A DNA stretch of 5,059 nucleotides from JAKPCT01 sp029553165 (GTDB lineage: Bacteria; Bacillota; UBA4882; UBA8346): assembly GCA_035359995.1 (NCBI GenBank), contig DAORZT010000101.1, positions 1 to 5,059 of the forward strand. Reading direction: 5' to 3'. Both the position numbers and the translations under genes were made by a program. Shown here piece by piece: positions 5,021 to 5,059 of this stretch. The notes beneath the pieces are model-generated. The model did no database searches. It saw only the letters and a list, made by a program, of their open reading frames with translations, and was not told the origin of the DNA. The first letter of the stretch is position 1, and each line of letters starts with the position of its first letter.

Positions 5021-5059
5021 AAGTTTCGCAAAATCATAAAAGTCCAATAAAATGACATG

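Noticed and set aside
5052..5059. ATG near the right edge as a gene start
   Set aside because: No Shine-Dalgarno sequence lies upstream and only two codons are visible.
1..5059. CRISPR array, insertion sequence, tRNA or rRNA
   Set aside because: No repeat-spacer pattern, transposase-like protein, long terminal inverted repeat or cloverleaf-like segment was seen on reading the window.

Overview
The window looks like chromosomal DNA of a low-to-moderate GC Gram-positive bacterium, probably a Firmicutes/Clostridia-type lineage. The basis is strong GGAGG ribosome binding sites, sigma-A-like promoters, a Rho-independent terminator, and Firmicutes-style FeoA/FeoB and YibE/F proteins. This lineage call is an inference from gene types and signals. 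No 16S or other marker gene is present. All genes are on the + strand.

Layout. (1) Positions 2-394 hold the 3' end of an AT-rich gene of unknown function whose start lies outside the window. (2) A good promoter at 406-434 drives a small exported protein with a DUF1573/ASH-like domain (465-908). (3) A compact DtxR/MntR-family metalloregulator (1018-1410) has its own promoter and an 18-bp palindrome at the expected transcription start. (4) feoA (1475-1714) and feoB (1707-3521) overlap by 8 bp and encode a ferrous iron importer. They are preceded by a second palindrome of the same design. (5) A YibE/F-family membrane protein (about 3592-4842) follows, ending at a clear terminator (4899-4930). 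(6) The last ~130 bases are AT-rich and noncoding, with a candidate promoter for a gene outside the window.

Reading of the system. The regulator very probably senses Fe(II) or Mn(II) and represses both itself and feoAB through the two TTAG-N6-CTAA palindromes, each of which starts 2 nt after a candidate -10 box. FeoA (SH3-like) and FeoB (G-domain plus permease) then import Fe2+. A weaker palindrome of identical geometry lies upstream of the YibE/F gene, which suggests, but does not prove, that this poorly understood permease-like protein belongs to the same metal regulon.

Points most worth a second look: the mixed MntR/DtxR metal-ligand set in the regulator; the Asp-to-Glu change in the FeoB G4 (NxxD) motif; and the YibE/F start, where the only canonical upstream start codon (GTG) sits inside the Shine-Dalgarno sequence and the ideally spaced codon is ATC.
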